Source: Oscillospiraceae bacterium
GTDB taxonomy: Bacteria; Bacillota; Clostridia; Oscillospirales; Ruminococcaceae
Direction: 5' to 3'
Assembly: GCA_017550285.1 (NCBI GenBank)
Contig: JAFZPP010000021.1
Location: 85,874-149,252 of the forward strand
Length of the DNA stretch: 63,379 nt
The stretch's first letter is position 1; each line of letters opens with the position of its first letter. Shown piece by piece: positions 34,143-42,002 of this stretch. A model generated the notes under the pieces. It made no database searches. It saw only the letters and a program-made list of their open reading frames with translations, and had not been told where the DNA came from. The position numbers were made by a program, and so were the translations under genes.

Positions 34143-35852
34143 TCACTGCTGTTCCATAGCTTCTGATATTCTGCACAGCTTTGCAGGAGATTTTTTGTGC
34201 CTGTCTGCGGCAATGATATTTCCGTCCTTCATGACGCATATCTTGTCGGCATTCACGACAGTCTGCAAGCGGTGCGCAATCACAAGAACCGTCTTGCCCT
34301 TGATGATCTCAGCGATTGCTGCGTTCATTTTCTCCTCGTTCTCAGGGTCAATAAAGGCTGTTGCTTCATCAAGCACGATTACAGGCGCATTTTTCAGTAT
34401 CGCTCTTGCAAGGGATATGCGCTGACGTTCATCGCCCGACAGCATCTTTCCGCCGTCGCCTGCCATTGTGTCGATGCCTTTCGGCAGACGTCCCAGAAAC
34501 TCTCCGCACTGTGCTTTTTCAGCCGCTGCCAATACTTCGTCACGGCTTGCATCTGGCTTGCCGATCAGGATATTTTCATACAGCGAGGTGTTGAACAGAA
34601 ACTGCTCCTGCGAGACATAGGAGATGTTGTCATTCAGCGCCTCAATGCGCAGATCGGTGATGTCCTGCCCGCCGAGGGTAATTTTTCCGCCATTCAGATC
34701 ATAGTAGTGGACGAGCAGCTTTGCAAGGGTAGACTTGCCGCTGCCGGATTCGCCGACAAGCGCGGTCAGCGTTCCCTCATCCAGTTCAAGTGATACACCG
34801 TGCAGGACTTCTTTTTCCTTGTAGGCAAAACGTACATCTTCAAATCTTACGATATGTGAATTACCGATAAATGAATTATCATTTGCTTTCAAAGGCGCAC
34901 TGTCCATTGCTTTTTCAATTTCGTCTATCTTGTAGCCGAGCTGCGGGAATTTTCCTGCAAAGCTGAGCGCTTTCAGCAGCGGTACACCGATCGACAGCGA
35001 CAGGCAGAACACAAGCACAAGATCGGCAAGCGTGGATGTGCCGTTTATCACAAACAGCGTTCCGACAGGCAGCATGACAAGCGCCGTACAGGGAAGGATC
35101 GCACTGTAAAGTGCCATCCAGCCCCAGCAAGCCTTGTACCACGCAAGGGTGAAATCGCGGTAGTTTTTGATGTCGGTTTCATAGCGCTGATAGGATTCGC
35201 CGTCCCGCCCGAAGACCTTGACGACCTCCATGCCGTTGACATATTCGATGATCGTTGCATTCATCTTTGCGGATGCGGCATAGTAGGCGTTCATGCGCTG
35301 CATGCCCGTGCGGAACATCATGCCCATTGCAAACAGTCCGAGCGGCAGAGAGCAGAGAGACAGCAGTGCCAGCTTCCAGTCCGCAAAGAACATACAGATA
35401 ATTGCGATCAGTGCCATTGCAAGATTTGATATTCCCTCCGGAATCGCATGTGCCAGCAGCAGTTCCACCTGATCTATATCATCGGTGAACAGCTTTTTGA
35501 TTCTGCCGCTGCCCATATCCTGTATTGTGCCGAGCGGCTGACGCTCCAGCTTTTTCTGCAAGGAGATACGGATATTTTTCAGCGTGCTGTATGCTGAGAT
35601 GTGGGAATATTTCAGTCCAAGCACATATAAGATAGCATAGGCTAACTCGCACGCAAAAATAACAGCTATATGCACTGCATAATAGCCTGCGGAAAGTGTT
35701 TCTCCGCTTATCAATGGTTTAATGATACGATACACCATGAAAAACGGCACTGCGGAGGCGATCAGTCCCGCGAACATGACCGCCAGTGCCGCATAGGTAT
35801 ACCTGATGTAATCACCCATGTAGGGCTTTATCTTGTGAAACATTGTTTTCAT
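34143..35852 (-). CDS. ABC transporter, exporter-fold half-transporter 2 with degenerate signature
   Basis: 569 residues with the same membrane-plus-ATPase layout. Walker A is GESGSGKST and Walker B VIVLDEATAFID, but the signature reads LSGDERQR instead of LSGGQ, so one of the two ATP sites of the heterodimer is probably non-catalytic. This asymmetry is usual in YbtPQ- and TM287/288-like pairs. The 5' end overlaps the TetR gene by about 40 bases; a second ATG at 35843 is an equally possible start (GAAAGG upstream). Confidence 0.92.
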   Translation of the reverse strand: MKTMFHKIKPYMGDYIRYTYAALAVMFAGLIASAVPFFMVYRIIKPLISGETLSAGYYAVHIAVIFACELAYAILYVLGLKYSHISAYSTLKNIRISLQKKLERQPLGTIQDMGSGRIKKLFTDDIDQVELLLAHAIPEGISNLAMALIAIICMFFADWKLALLSLCSLPLGLFAMGMMFRTGMQRMNAYYAASAKMNATIIEYVNGMEVVKVFGRDGESYQRYETDIKNYRDFTLAWYKACWGWMALYSAILPCTALVMLPVGTLFVINGTSTLADLVLVFCLSLSIGVPLLKALSFAGKFPQLGYKIDEIEKAMDSAPLKANDNSFIGNSHIVRFEDVRFAYKEKEVLHGVSLELDEGTLTALVGESGSGKSTLAKLLVHYYDLNGGKITLGGQDITDLRIEALNDNISYVSQEQFLFNTSLYENILIGKPDASRDEVLAAAEKAQCGEFLGRLPKGIDTMAGDGGKMLSGDERQRISLARAILKNAPVIVLDEATAFIDPENEEKMNAAIAEIIKGKTVLVIAHRLQTVVNADKICVMKDGNIIAADRHKKSPAKLCRISEAMEQQ

Positions 35853-36471
35853 CGCCTTTCTTCAGCATAATAACCTCCTGCCAGTTGAAGAACCGACAGA
35901 CGATCCTGCAATGCGCCTCGATCTGCTCCCATGACATATCGTGAATGATCGGCTCACAGACGCAGGTCCAGAAGGACGAAATCAGCACATGAAATTCCTC
36001 TCTGGTCACTTCTGCATACGCAAGTCCTCTTTTGTATGCCTCTGTGTAGAACTGCTCATAGGCATAGCTCATTTTCATGACATATTCATGGTTGAAATTC
36101 TCATAGCGCGTGCCTGCCGCCTTGTCGATCAGCAGAGAGACAGTCTCGCGGTTTTTATAGAGCAGTTTGAAAAGAGGCAGCATGGATTCATACGACATCA
36201 CCCATGAATCATAAATCTCATCGTCCGAAAGCACCGAAAAATCCATATCTGAACGGCTTTCAACATAATTGTTCAGTTCAGCAGCTATGTCCTCAACAAC
36301 AGCATTGAACAGGTCTTCCTTGCCCTTGTAGCGCTTGTATACCGCACCTGTCGTGATATCGGCGTTTTCGCAGATCGTTTTCAGCTCTGCTTTGAGATAG
36401 CCGTGCTTCATGAATTCTGCCTTTGCACTGGCGAGCAGTCGCGGGTCGATGCTTTTATCAGGTATTGCCAT
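35812..36471 (-). CDS. TetR family transcriptional regulator
   Basis: 219 residues. The N-terminal helix-turn-helix is typical (ASAKAEFMKHGYLKAELKTI and ITTGAVYKRYKGKEDLFNAV); the remainder is the helical ligand domain. It heads the leftward operon ABC2-ABC1-ecfS-ecfT-ecfA and overlaps the next gene, so it probably controls its own operon. Its promoter carries palindromes in and just after the -10 region, consistent with autorepression relieved by the transported compound or metal status. A run of about seven G residues serves as ribosome binding site. Confidence 0.92.
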   Translation of the reverse strand: MAIPDKSIDPRLLASAKAEFMKHGYLKAELKTICENADITTGAVYKRYKGKEDLFNAVVEDIAAELNNYVESRSDMDFSVLSDDEIYDSWVMSYESMLPLFKLLYKNRETVSLLIDKAAGTRYENFNHEYVMKMSYAYEQFYTEAYKRGLAYAEVTREEFHVLISSFWTCVCEPIIHDMSWEQIEAHCRIVCRFFNWQEVIMLKKGDENNVSQDKALHG

Positions 36472-36494
36472 GTAATCCCCCCCCGTGAAAATCT

Positions 36495-36532
36495 GATTAT
36501 CAATAATCCGTTTATCATTGTAGCATATGCTA
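36495..36532. promoter_or_regulatory. Putative TetR operators
   Basis: Two perfect dyads: TAGCATATGCTA (36521-36532) overlaps the promoter spacer, and GATTAT-CA-ATAATC (36495-36508) covers the start site region. Binding of the TetR protein here would block the promoter. Confidence 0.55.
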
Positions 36533-36545
36533 ACTGCAATGTCAA
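36517..36545 (-). promoter_or_regulatory. Promoter of the TetR/ECF/ABC operon
   Basis: Minus-strand TTGACA (36540-36545) and TACAAT (36517-36522) with a 17-base spacer. Confidence 0.8.
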
Positions 36546-36689
36546 GAGGTGATTCCTGTGATTTGTATAAACAAACAAAATATTGATATGCGTTGATTTG
36601 ATTTTGAATGCATCGACGTTCATTTTATATATATACAAAAGACATTTTGCTGCTGTATTGATTCCCCGCTGATGCGGGCGCGCTTCCTG

Positions 36690-36732
36690 AAACAAAATGC
36701 CGCACAGGACTTGATTTCCCTGTACGGCATTC
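36690..36732 (-). terminator. Terminator downstream of xth
   Basis: Stem AATGCCGTACAGG / CCTGTGCGGCATT followed on the minus strand by TTTGTTTC. Confidence 0.75.
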
Positions 36733-36781
36733 TGATGATTGAAAGGATTGTGGGAAGCAAGCGGAATCTTTCCTGCTTCGT

Positions 36782-37546
36782 TCAGAGTTCGATTTGCAGT
36801 TCCAGCGGGCAGTGGTCGCTGCCGAGGGTATCCTTATGGATGATGACATCGGTGAGGCTGCCGCAGAGGCGGTTCGAGATCAGCCAGTAGTCGATGCGCC
36901 AGCCGACGTTCTTCTCACGCGCCCTGCCCATATAGGACCACCATGTATAGGCATCTGTCCGTTCGGGATACAGCACGCGGAAGGCATCCGAGAAGCCGGC
37001 ATCGAGCAGCTCGGTCATTTTGCCGCGCTCCTCCTGCGTGTAGCCGGCGTTGCCCTCGTTGGACTTCGCATTTTTCAGGTCAATCGGCTGATGCGCGACG
37101 TTGAGATCGCCGCAGTAGAGAACGGGCTTCTTCTGATCGAGCGCCTGCAAGTGTGCACGCAGCGCGTCCTCCCACTCCATGCGCAGCGGAATGCGCTCAA
37201 GATCGCGCCGGACATTCGGCACATAGGCATTGACCAGATAAAATGCCGGATATTCCAGCGTCAGGACTCTGCCTTCATCGGAGACACCGCCGGTTTCCAT
37301 TTCCTTTGTGACGGAGAGCGGCGCCTGCTTTGCAAAGACCGCCGTGCCGGAATAGCCCTTCTTGACGGCGCTGTTCCAGAAGGCGTGATAGCCCTCCGGC
37401 TGCCATGTCAGCATATGCAGCTGATCCTCCTGCATTTTCGTCTCCTGAATGCAGAAGAAATCGGCATCCATTTCCGCAAAGAAATCTGCGAATCCTTTTT
37501 TCTCACAGGCTCTCAGCCCGTTGACATTCCACGTAACTGCGCGCAT
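36782..37546 (-). CDS. xth: Exodeoxyribonuclease III (AP endonuclease family)
   Basis: 254 residues from the ATG at 37546 (GAGGTG upstream). Family motifs in order: TWNVNGLRA, FFCIQETKMQ, YSGTAVFAK, GDLNVAHQPIDL, WRIDYWLIS and the C-terminal GSDHCPLELQIEL with the catalytic Asp-His. The enzyme cuts DNA at abasic sites and has 3' exonuclease activity, in base-excision repair. Length and motifs are complete. It follows the YbjN-like gene by eight bases. Confidence 0.95.
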   Translation of the reverse strand: MRAVTWNVNGLRACEKKGFADFFAEMDADFFCIQETKMQEDQLHMLTWQPEGYHAFWNSAVKKGYSGTAVFAKQAPLSVTKEMETGGVSDEGRVLTLEYPAFYLVNAYVPNVRRDLERIPLRMEWEDALRAHLQALDQKKPVLYCGDLNVAHQPIDLKNAKSNEGNAGYTQEERGKMTELLDAGFSDAFRVLYPERTDAYTWWSYMGRAREKNVGWRIDYWLISNRLCGSLTDVIIHKDTLGSDHCPLELQIEL

Positions 37547-37554
37547 TTTGCACC

Positions 37555-38061
37555 TCATTCTTTCAGTTTGACATCTTCGATGAATTCTTCCAGCGTCACA
37601 ACGCCCTCGCAGAACCGCCGCAGCTTGATGCCGTAGCGGTCAATAAAATGCGTTGCCTTATAACACATCGCACGGATCTGCTGTTCGCCGATCTGCGCAT
37701 CCATATAATTTTCCGTCATGCGGAAGAAGAAGGAACCGTCCTGCATATTGTATTCAAACAGTCCTTCAAACAGCGACAGGTTGACTGCGCAGACAGCCGC
37801 CGCAGCCCACATCCGATACGGAACCGGCGCACTGAACGGCAGCGGGACGATCAGCGTGATGCTGTCAATCTGATGCCGGACGGTAAAGATCAGTCTCAGC
37901 CGGAATTCATCGCTGATGACACCTGCATGCGCCGTGCAGCTTCCGTCCGAATTGGTGGCGGTATGCCGCCGCAGTCCGAGGTGATCCAGCGCGGTGCAGA
38001 TCGTTGTGAAGACCTTCTGTGCGCGCGGATCGACTGTGAATGCGGTTTCGAGATCGTCCAT
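37555..38061 (-). CDS. YbjN-like small protein
   Basis: 168 residues from the ATG at 38061 (AAGGAGCC upstream). It is soluble with alternating strands and helices; the middle part HQIDSITLIVPLPFSAPVP with later AAAVCAVNLSLFEGLFEYNM and FFFRMTEN resembles the secretion-chaperone-like YbjN fold (strand, long helix AAAVCAVN, strands). Assignment is by pattern only. It lies 14 bases after the peptide-binding lipoprotein gene and just before xth. Confidence 0.6.
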   Translation of the reverse strand: MDDLETAFTVDPRAQKVFTTICTALDHLGLRRHTATNSDGSCTAHAGVISDEFRLRLIFTVRHQIDSITLIVPLPFSAPVPYRMWAAAAVCAVNLSLFEGLFEYNMQDGSFFFRMTENYMDAQIGEQQIRAMCYKATHFIDRYGIKLRRFCEGVVTLEEFIEDVKLKE

Positions 38062-38074
38062 ATGCGGCTCCTTT

Positions 38075-39730
38075 TTACGACTGATAGAATTTTGCCTGCG
38101 AGAATTCGACCTGTCCGCTGAACGGGTTGAATACGACATCCGAGACGCCGTTCTTGCAGATCAGATAGCGCTGCTTATAGAACAGCGGAATAAAGCAGTA
38201 ATCCGAGAGCAGCAGCTCCTCCGCCTGACGGTAGAGCTCGACGCAGTCCGAGAGAACGGGCGCCGCTGCGGCACGTTCCAGCAGCCGCCGGACGGCAGCA
38301 CGCTCCTTGCAGCGCAGATACGGATCGGCAAGGAATCGCTCCAGCACGGCGGTCGCATCGTGATACGCACCCGTGACGGCATAGAGCGCAAGCACATAGT
38401 CGCCGGAGCGGAGCCGCGCTTCATATTCGCTCTCCGGTACCTCCTCGATGCTGAAATGCATATCCAGCTCCGTGCCCCAGTTCAGCAGGACATCATGCAG
38501 CAGACCGTAATCCATCATGCCTGCGCAGACCATGATCTTGCCCTCCTCCAGCTCGGCGATATGCAGCTTGCGGAGCGCCTTGTGATAGAGCCGGTCGGCT
38601 TCCGGCGGGTTATATGGGACATAGGCGCTGTCTGCGATCAGATCGCGGCAGCTCTTGTTGAGAAGCTGTACCGCAGGCGGCAGGATGCCCGATGCAGGCA
38701 GGATATCCGGTGCACCGTCTGGAAATGCGCTGCGGTCAAGTGTCTGCGCCAGTGCGCCGAGGACGTTCTCATCCGCAAAATGGGAATCCGGATTGGCGAT
38801 CAGTCCGAGCGTCAGGCTGTAGGCGCTTTCCGCGTGATAATCCGCGCGGCTGATCAGCGTATTCTGCGTGCTGACATAGCAGTCCGCATTGCCGGTTGTA
38901 AAGATTTTTGATGCATCTGCATCGGTTTTCTCGATATAGAGATTCAAGTCGGTCGGGAAAACGCGCTTGACCTTGTGGTTGAGCGGATTGCGCGTCAGCT
39001 GGATCACATTATACTTTCCGTATTCGTCATAGAGCCAGCGCTTCATCGAGAAGCTGCCGTTTCCGATGATCGACTCCTCATCGAGCCCGTATCTGCCCTT
39101 CGTGCTCTCAAAATATGCCTGATTGCAGGGGAACGCCGCGCAGGATGTCAGCAGTAGCAGAAAGCCGCTGTTCGGATAATCCAGCGTGAATTCGAGCTCA
39201 TAATCCGAGAGCGCCTTGACGCCGAGCTGTGAGGGCGAGAGGCTGTGGTCGAGAATTTTCCGCGCATTCGCAAGGCAGGAGAATGCAGCCGCATTCGGTG
39301 CGTCATAGTTGAAATCGAACAGGCGGCGGAATGCAAATTCAAAGTCATGCGCCGTGACCGCGACAGCCGCCTCCTCGCCGAAGGGCTGCTCTGCTTCGGT
39401 CTCGTCGCCGAATGCCTGATACCAGTAGGAATCCCTGCGGAGCTTGAAGGTATAGCGCTTCTGATCCTCGGAGATTTCATAGGATTCGGCAACGCCGTTT
39501 TGCAGCTTGCCCTCCGCGTCGAGCACGAGCAGTCCCTCAAAGAGATTGCAGAGGACGGTCATAGCGGAGCTGTTTTCCGCGAGCTGCGGATCAAGCGTAT
39601 CGGGATTGCCGACGAGTGTATAGGAGAATGAATGTCCTGCGCCCTTGATGACGTTTTCGTCGTCGCCGCAGCCGCAGCAGAACGAAAGCGCAATCAGCAG
39701 CGCAAGCAGCAATGCAAGCGTTCTGTGCAT
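38075..39730 (-). CDS. Extracellular peptide-binding lipoprotein (SBP family 5)
   Basis: 551 residues with a signal peptide ending at a cysteine-rich lipobox (FCCGCG). The family 5 opening is visible: FSYTLVGNPDTLDPQLAENSSAMTVLCNLFEGLLVLDAEG, here quoted in part as NPDTLDPQ and NLFEGLLV. Such proteins capture oligopeptides or nickel for ABC importers. No permease or ATPase gene is next to it, so it either feeds a transporter elsewhere or acts in sensing. Strand and spacing place it in one transcript with the YbjN-like gene and xth. Confidence 0.9.
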   Translation of the reverse strand: MHRTLALLLALLIALSFCCGCGDDENVIKGAGHSFSYTLVGNPDTLDPQLAENSSAMTVLCNLFEGLLVLDAEGKLQNGVAESYEISEDQKRYTFKLRRDSYWYQAFGDETEAEQPFGEEAAVAVTAHDFEFAFRRLFDFNYDAPNAAAFSCLANARKILDHSLSPSQLGVKALSDYELEFTLDYPNSGFLLLLTSCAAFPCNQAYFESTKGRYGLDEESIIGNGSFSMKRWLYDEYGKYNVIQLTRNPLNHKVKRVFPTDLNLYIEKTDADASKIFTTGNADCYVSTQNTLISRADYHAESAYSLTLGLIANPDSHFADENVLGALAQTLDRSAFPDGAPDILPASGILPPAVQLLNKSCRDLIADSAYVPYNPPEADRLYHKALRKLHIAELEEGKIMVCAGMMDYGLLHDVLLNWGTELDMHFSIEEVPESEYEARLRSGDYVLALYAVTGAYHDATAVLERFLADPYLRCKERAAVRRLLERAAAAPVLSDCVELYRQAEELLLSDYCFIPLFYKQRYLICKNGVSDVVFNPFSGQVEFSQAKFYQS

Positions 39731-39762
39731 GAGATTTGCCTTTCTTTCGATGAGATAACTGC

Positions 39763-39806
39763 AAAACGGCAGGAAGCAGGTTTTGCCCTGAGCTTCCTGC
39801 CGTTTC
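39763..39806 (-). terminator. Terminator downstream of cytidine deaminase gene
   Basis: Stem AAACGGCAGGAAGC / GCTTCCTGCCGTTT with a 14-base loop and a minus-strand T run. Confidence 0.8.
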
Positions 39807-39822
39807 GATGTACAATAAACGA

Positions 39823-40413
39823 TCAGAGAGTGAACGAATGCGGCAGCAGACCGCCGAGCAGATAGATGCCGTCCGAGAGCACGACCGGAAATTCCGGCGG
39901 GCAGAATTCGCTGAGCACCTGCCGGCAGATGCCGCAGGGATGACAGGGCGTCTTTGCGTCTGCCTCCTCCTCATCGCCGCCTGCAATCGCAATCGCGGAG
40001 AATTCGGTTTCGCCTGCGGAGACTGCCGCACAGATTGCACAGCGTTCCGCACAGATTCCGGCAGGATAGGATGCATTTTCGATGTTGACGCCGAGATATA
40101 CCTGACCCGATTTTGCGACGAGTGCCGCTCCGACCGTGAAGCCGGAGTATTTCGCATAGGCTTTTTCGCGCGCAGCGTTCGCAATCGCAAGCAGCGCACG
40201 CGATTCGTCATCCAGCGGCAGAATCTCATGCAGATCAGCCGCGGGCTGTTCATTCCGGCTGCGCGTTTTGAAGCTGTGCGGCACCGCCTTGACGGTTCCG
40301 ATCGGACGGATCAGCTTTCCGCTTTCATCGAGCGGCAGTCTGAATTCCTCGTCCTCATCGTCGTCGTCGGGCACCATAAAGAACTTGCTGAGATTCTCAA
40401 TGATCTTTGACAC
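39823..40413 (-). CDS. cdd: Cytidine deaminase with an acidic N-terminal extension
   Basis: 196 residues from a GTG at 40413, chosen because GGAGGCG lies eight bases upstream; an in-frame ATG at 40491 has no such site. The deaminase core spans about 70-196: Cys121-Ala-Glu123 supplies a zinc ligand and the catalytic glutamate, and PCHPCG (Cys157, Cys160) the other ligands. It converts cytidine to uridine. The extra N-terminus (VSKIIENLSKFF followed by five or more acidic residues) is not part of the family and resembles the membrane-targeting start of SepF-type proteins. Confidence 0.9.
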   Translation of the reverse strand: MSKIIENLSKFFMVPDDDDEDEEFRLPLDESGKLIRPIGTVKAVPHSFKTRSRNEQPAADLHEILPLDDESRALLAIANAAREKAYAKYSGFTVGAALVAKSGQVYLGVNIENASYPAGICAERCAICAAVSAGETEFSAIAIAGGDEEEADAKTPCHPCGICRQVLSEFCPPEFPVVLSDGIYLLGGLLPHSFTL

Positions 40414-40489
40414 GGCAAATCGCCTCCGTTCCTGTTGAATTGTTCTTCCACATTTTTCGGTGCACAAAAAACACGGCGGAATTTTGTGC

Positions 40490-40523
40490 AAAACAGCAAA
40501 CCGAAAAGCCTTGCCTTTTCGGC
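40490..40523 (-). terminator. Terminator downstream of ackA
   Basis: Stem CCGAAAAG / CTTTTCGG with a six-base loop, then TTTGCTGTTTTG on the minus strand. Confidence 0.65.
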
Positions 40524-40576
40524 TTGCCGCGTGCTATAATATATATATATAATTTTCAGACGATTCTGAATTCTGA

Positions 40577-41776
40577 TTACTTGGAGATCAGTGCAAGGGT
40601 GTCTCTTGCGATCAGCAGCTCCTCATTGGTCGGAACGATCCAGACCTCGGTCCTGGAATCCGGCGTGGAGATCTTCATGAGCTTGCCGCGGGTGTTCTTG
40701 TTGAGCTCCTTGTCGATCTTGATGCCGAAGTATTCCATATCGGTGCAGACACGCTCGCGGACCTCCCAGGAGTTCTCGCCGATGCCGCCTGTAAAGAGAA
40801 CAGCATCCACGCCGTTCATGGCAGCGGTATATGCGCCGATGTAGCGCTGAATCTGATATGCGAGCATCTCGCTTGCAAGAATTGCACGCTTGTCGCCCTT
40901 TTCGGCAGCCGCGGTGATGTCACGGTTATCGGAGGAGATACCGGAAACGCCGAGGAAGCCGGATTTCTTATTCATATACTGGCTCATCTCATCCGGTGTG
41001 AAGCCGTGCTTATCCGCAACGAAGGTCACGGCAGACGGATCGACCGCGCCGCAGCGGGTGCCCATGAGGATGCCGTCGAGCGGTGTGAAGCCCATGGAGG
41101 TGTCGATGCACTTGCCGCCCTTGACAGCCGTGATCGAGGAGCCGTTGCCGAGGTGGCAGGAGACGATCTTCAGGTCCTTGATATCCTTGCCCATTGCCTC
41201 TGCGAGTGCTGCGGAAACAAAGCGGTGAGAGGTGCCGTGGAAGCCGTACTTGCGGACATGATACTTCTCATAATCCTCGTAGGGCAGTGCGAACATATAT
41301 GCCTTCGGGGGCATGGTCTGGTGGAACGCGGTATCGAAGACAACGACCTGCGGGGTGGTCTTCGGAATGACTGCGGTGCAGGCGCGGAGTGCGAGTGCAT
41401 GTGCATGGTTGTGAACCGGTGCCAGCTCGCGGAGCTCGTCGATCTTGTCGATGACCTCCGGCGTCACGAGACACGGCTTGTCGAAGACCTCAGCACCCTG
41501 AACGATACGGTGGCCGACGGCGGAAATCTCGTCCATGGACTTGATGACGGCTGCGTCACCTGTGGTCAGCACCTCAACGAGCTTCTCAAATGCCTCGGTA
41601 TGGGTCGGGAAATTGCAGTCTGCATCAACGGCTCTGCCGTCCGCGGTCTTGTGGGAGACATGGCCGTCAATGCCGATGCGGTCACAGTTGCCCTTTGCAA
41701 GGACGCTCTCGTCCTCCATATTGATGAGCTGATACTTCAGCGAGGAGCTTCCGGCGTTGACTACGAGAATTAACAT
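40577..41776 (-). CDS. ackA: Acetate kinase
   Basis: 399 residues, full family length. It opens with the phosphate-binding NAGSSSLKYQLI and contains CHLGNGSSITAVKGGKCIDTSMGFTPLDG (family signature, here cited as CHLGNGSS and MGFTPLDG) and FTGGIGENS. It makes ATP and acetate from acetyl phosphate, the main energy step of acetate fermentation. No phosphotransacetylase gene is adjacent. A TTGCAA-17-TATAAT promoter lies about 70 bases upstream. Divergent from the tmcAL gene, whose product consumes acetate. Confidence 0.97.
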   Translation of the reverse strand: MLILVVNAGSSSLKYQLINMEDESVLAKGNCDRIGIDGHVSHKTADGRAVDADCNFPTHTEAFEKLVEVLTTGDAAVIKSMDEISAVGHRIVQGAEVFDKPCLVTPEVIDKIDELRELAPVHNHAHALALRACTAVIPKTTPQVVVFDTAFHQTMPPKAYMFALPYEDYEKYHVRKYGFHGTSHRFVSAALAEAMGKDIKDLKIVSCHLGNGSSITAVKGGKCIDTSMGFTPLDGILMGTRCGAVDPSAVTFVADKHGFTPDEMSQYMNKKSGFLGVSGISSDNRDITAAAEKGDKRAILASEMLAYQIQRYIGAYTAAMNGVDAVLFTGGIGENSWEVRERVCTDMEYFGIKIDKELNKNTRGKLMKISTPDSRTEVWIVPTNEELLIARDTLALISK

Positions 41777-41847
41777 AAATCAATCTTCCTTTCGATTTTT
41801 CAGATATTTGCAGACGTCCGGTATACGGGCGGTCTTTTGCATTCCTT

Positions 41848-41876
41848 ATTATACACGATATTTCTGCAAGTTGCAA
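41848..41876 (-). promoter_or_regulatory. Promoter of ackA
   Basis: Minus-strand TTGCAA, 17 bases, TATAAT. Confidence 0.75.
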
Positions 41877-42002
41877 GGGGAAAAGCAAAAATTTTCATAC
41901 GGCGCAGGCTACAATGCGCATTTGTCACAATATTTTCATCCGAAGGGACACATTATCCAGTATTTCCGCAATATCTATTATACAGCAAGGGGGCATGTCA
42001 GC

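Larger units (their letters stand above)
36472..36781. other. Intergenic region upstream of TetR gene
   Basis: 310 bases, AT-rich, containing the TetR promoter and operators on the left and the xth terminator on the right. I see no further gene. Confidence 0.65.

Noticed and set aside
40535-40560. TATAAT followed by a TA repeat as a plus-strand promoter
   Set aside because: A weak TTGCCT lies 18 bases upstream, but transcription would be antisense into ackA and the AT repeat alone makes the match unconvincing.
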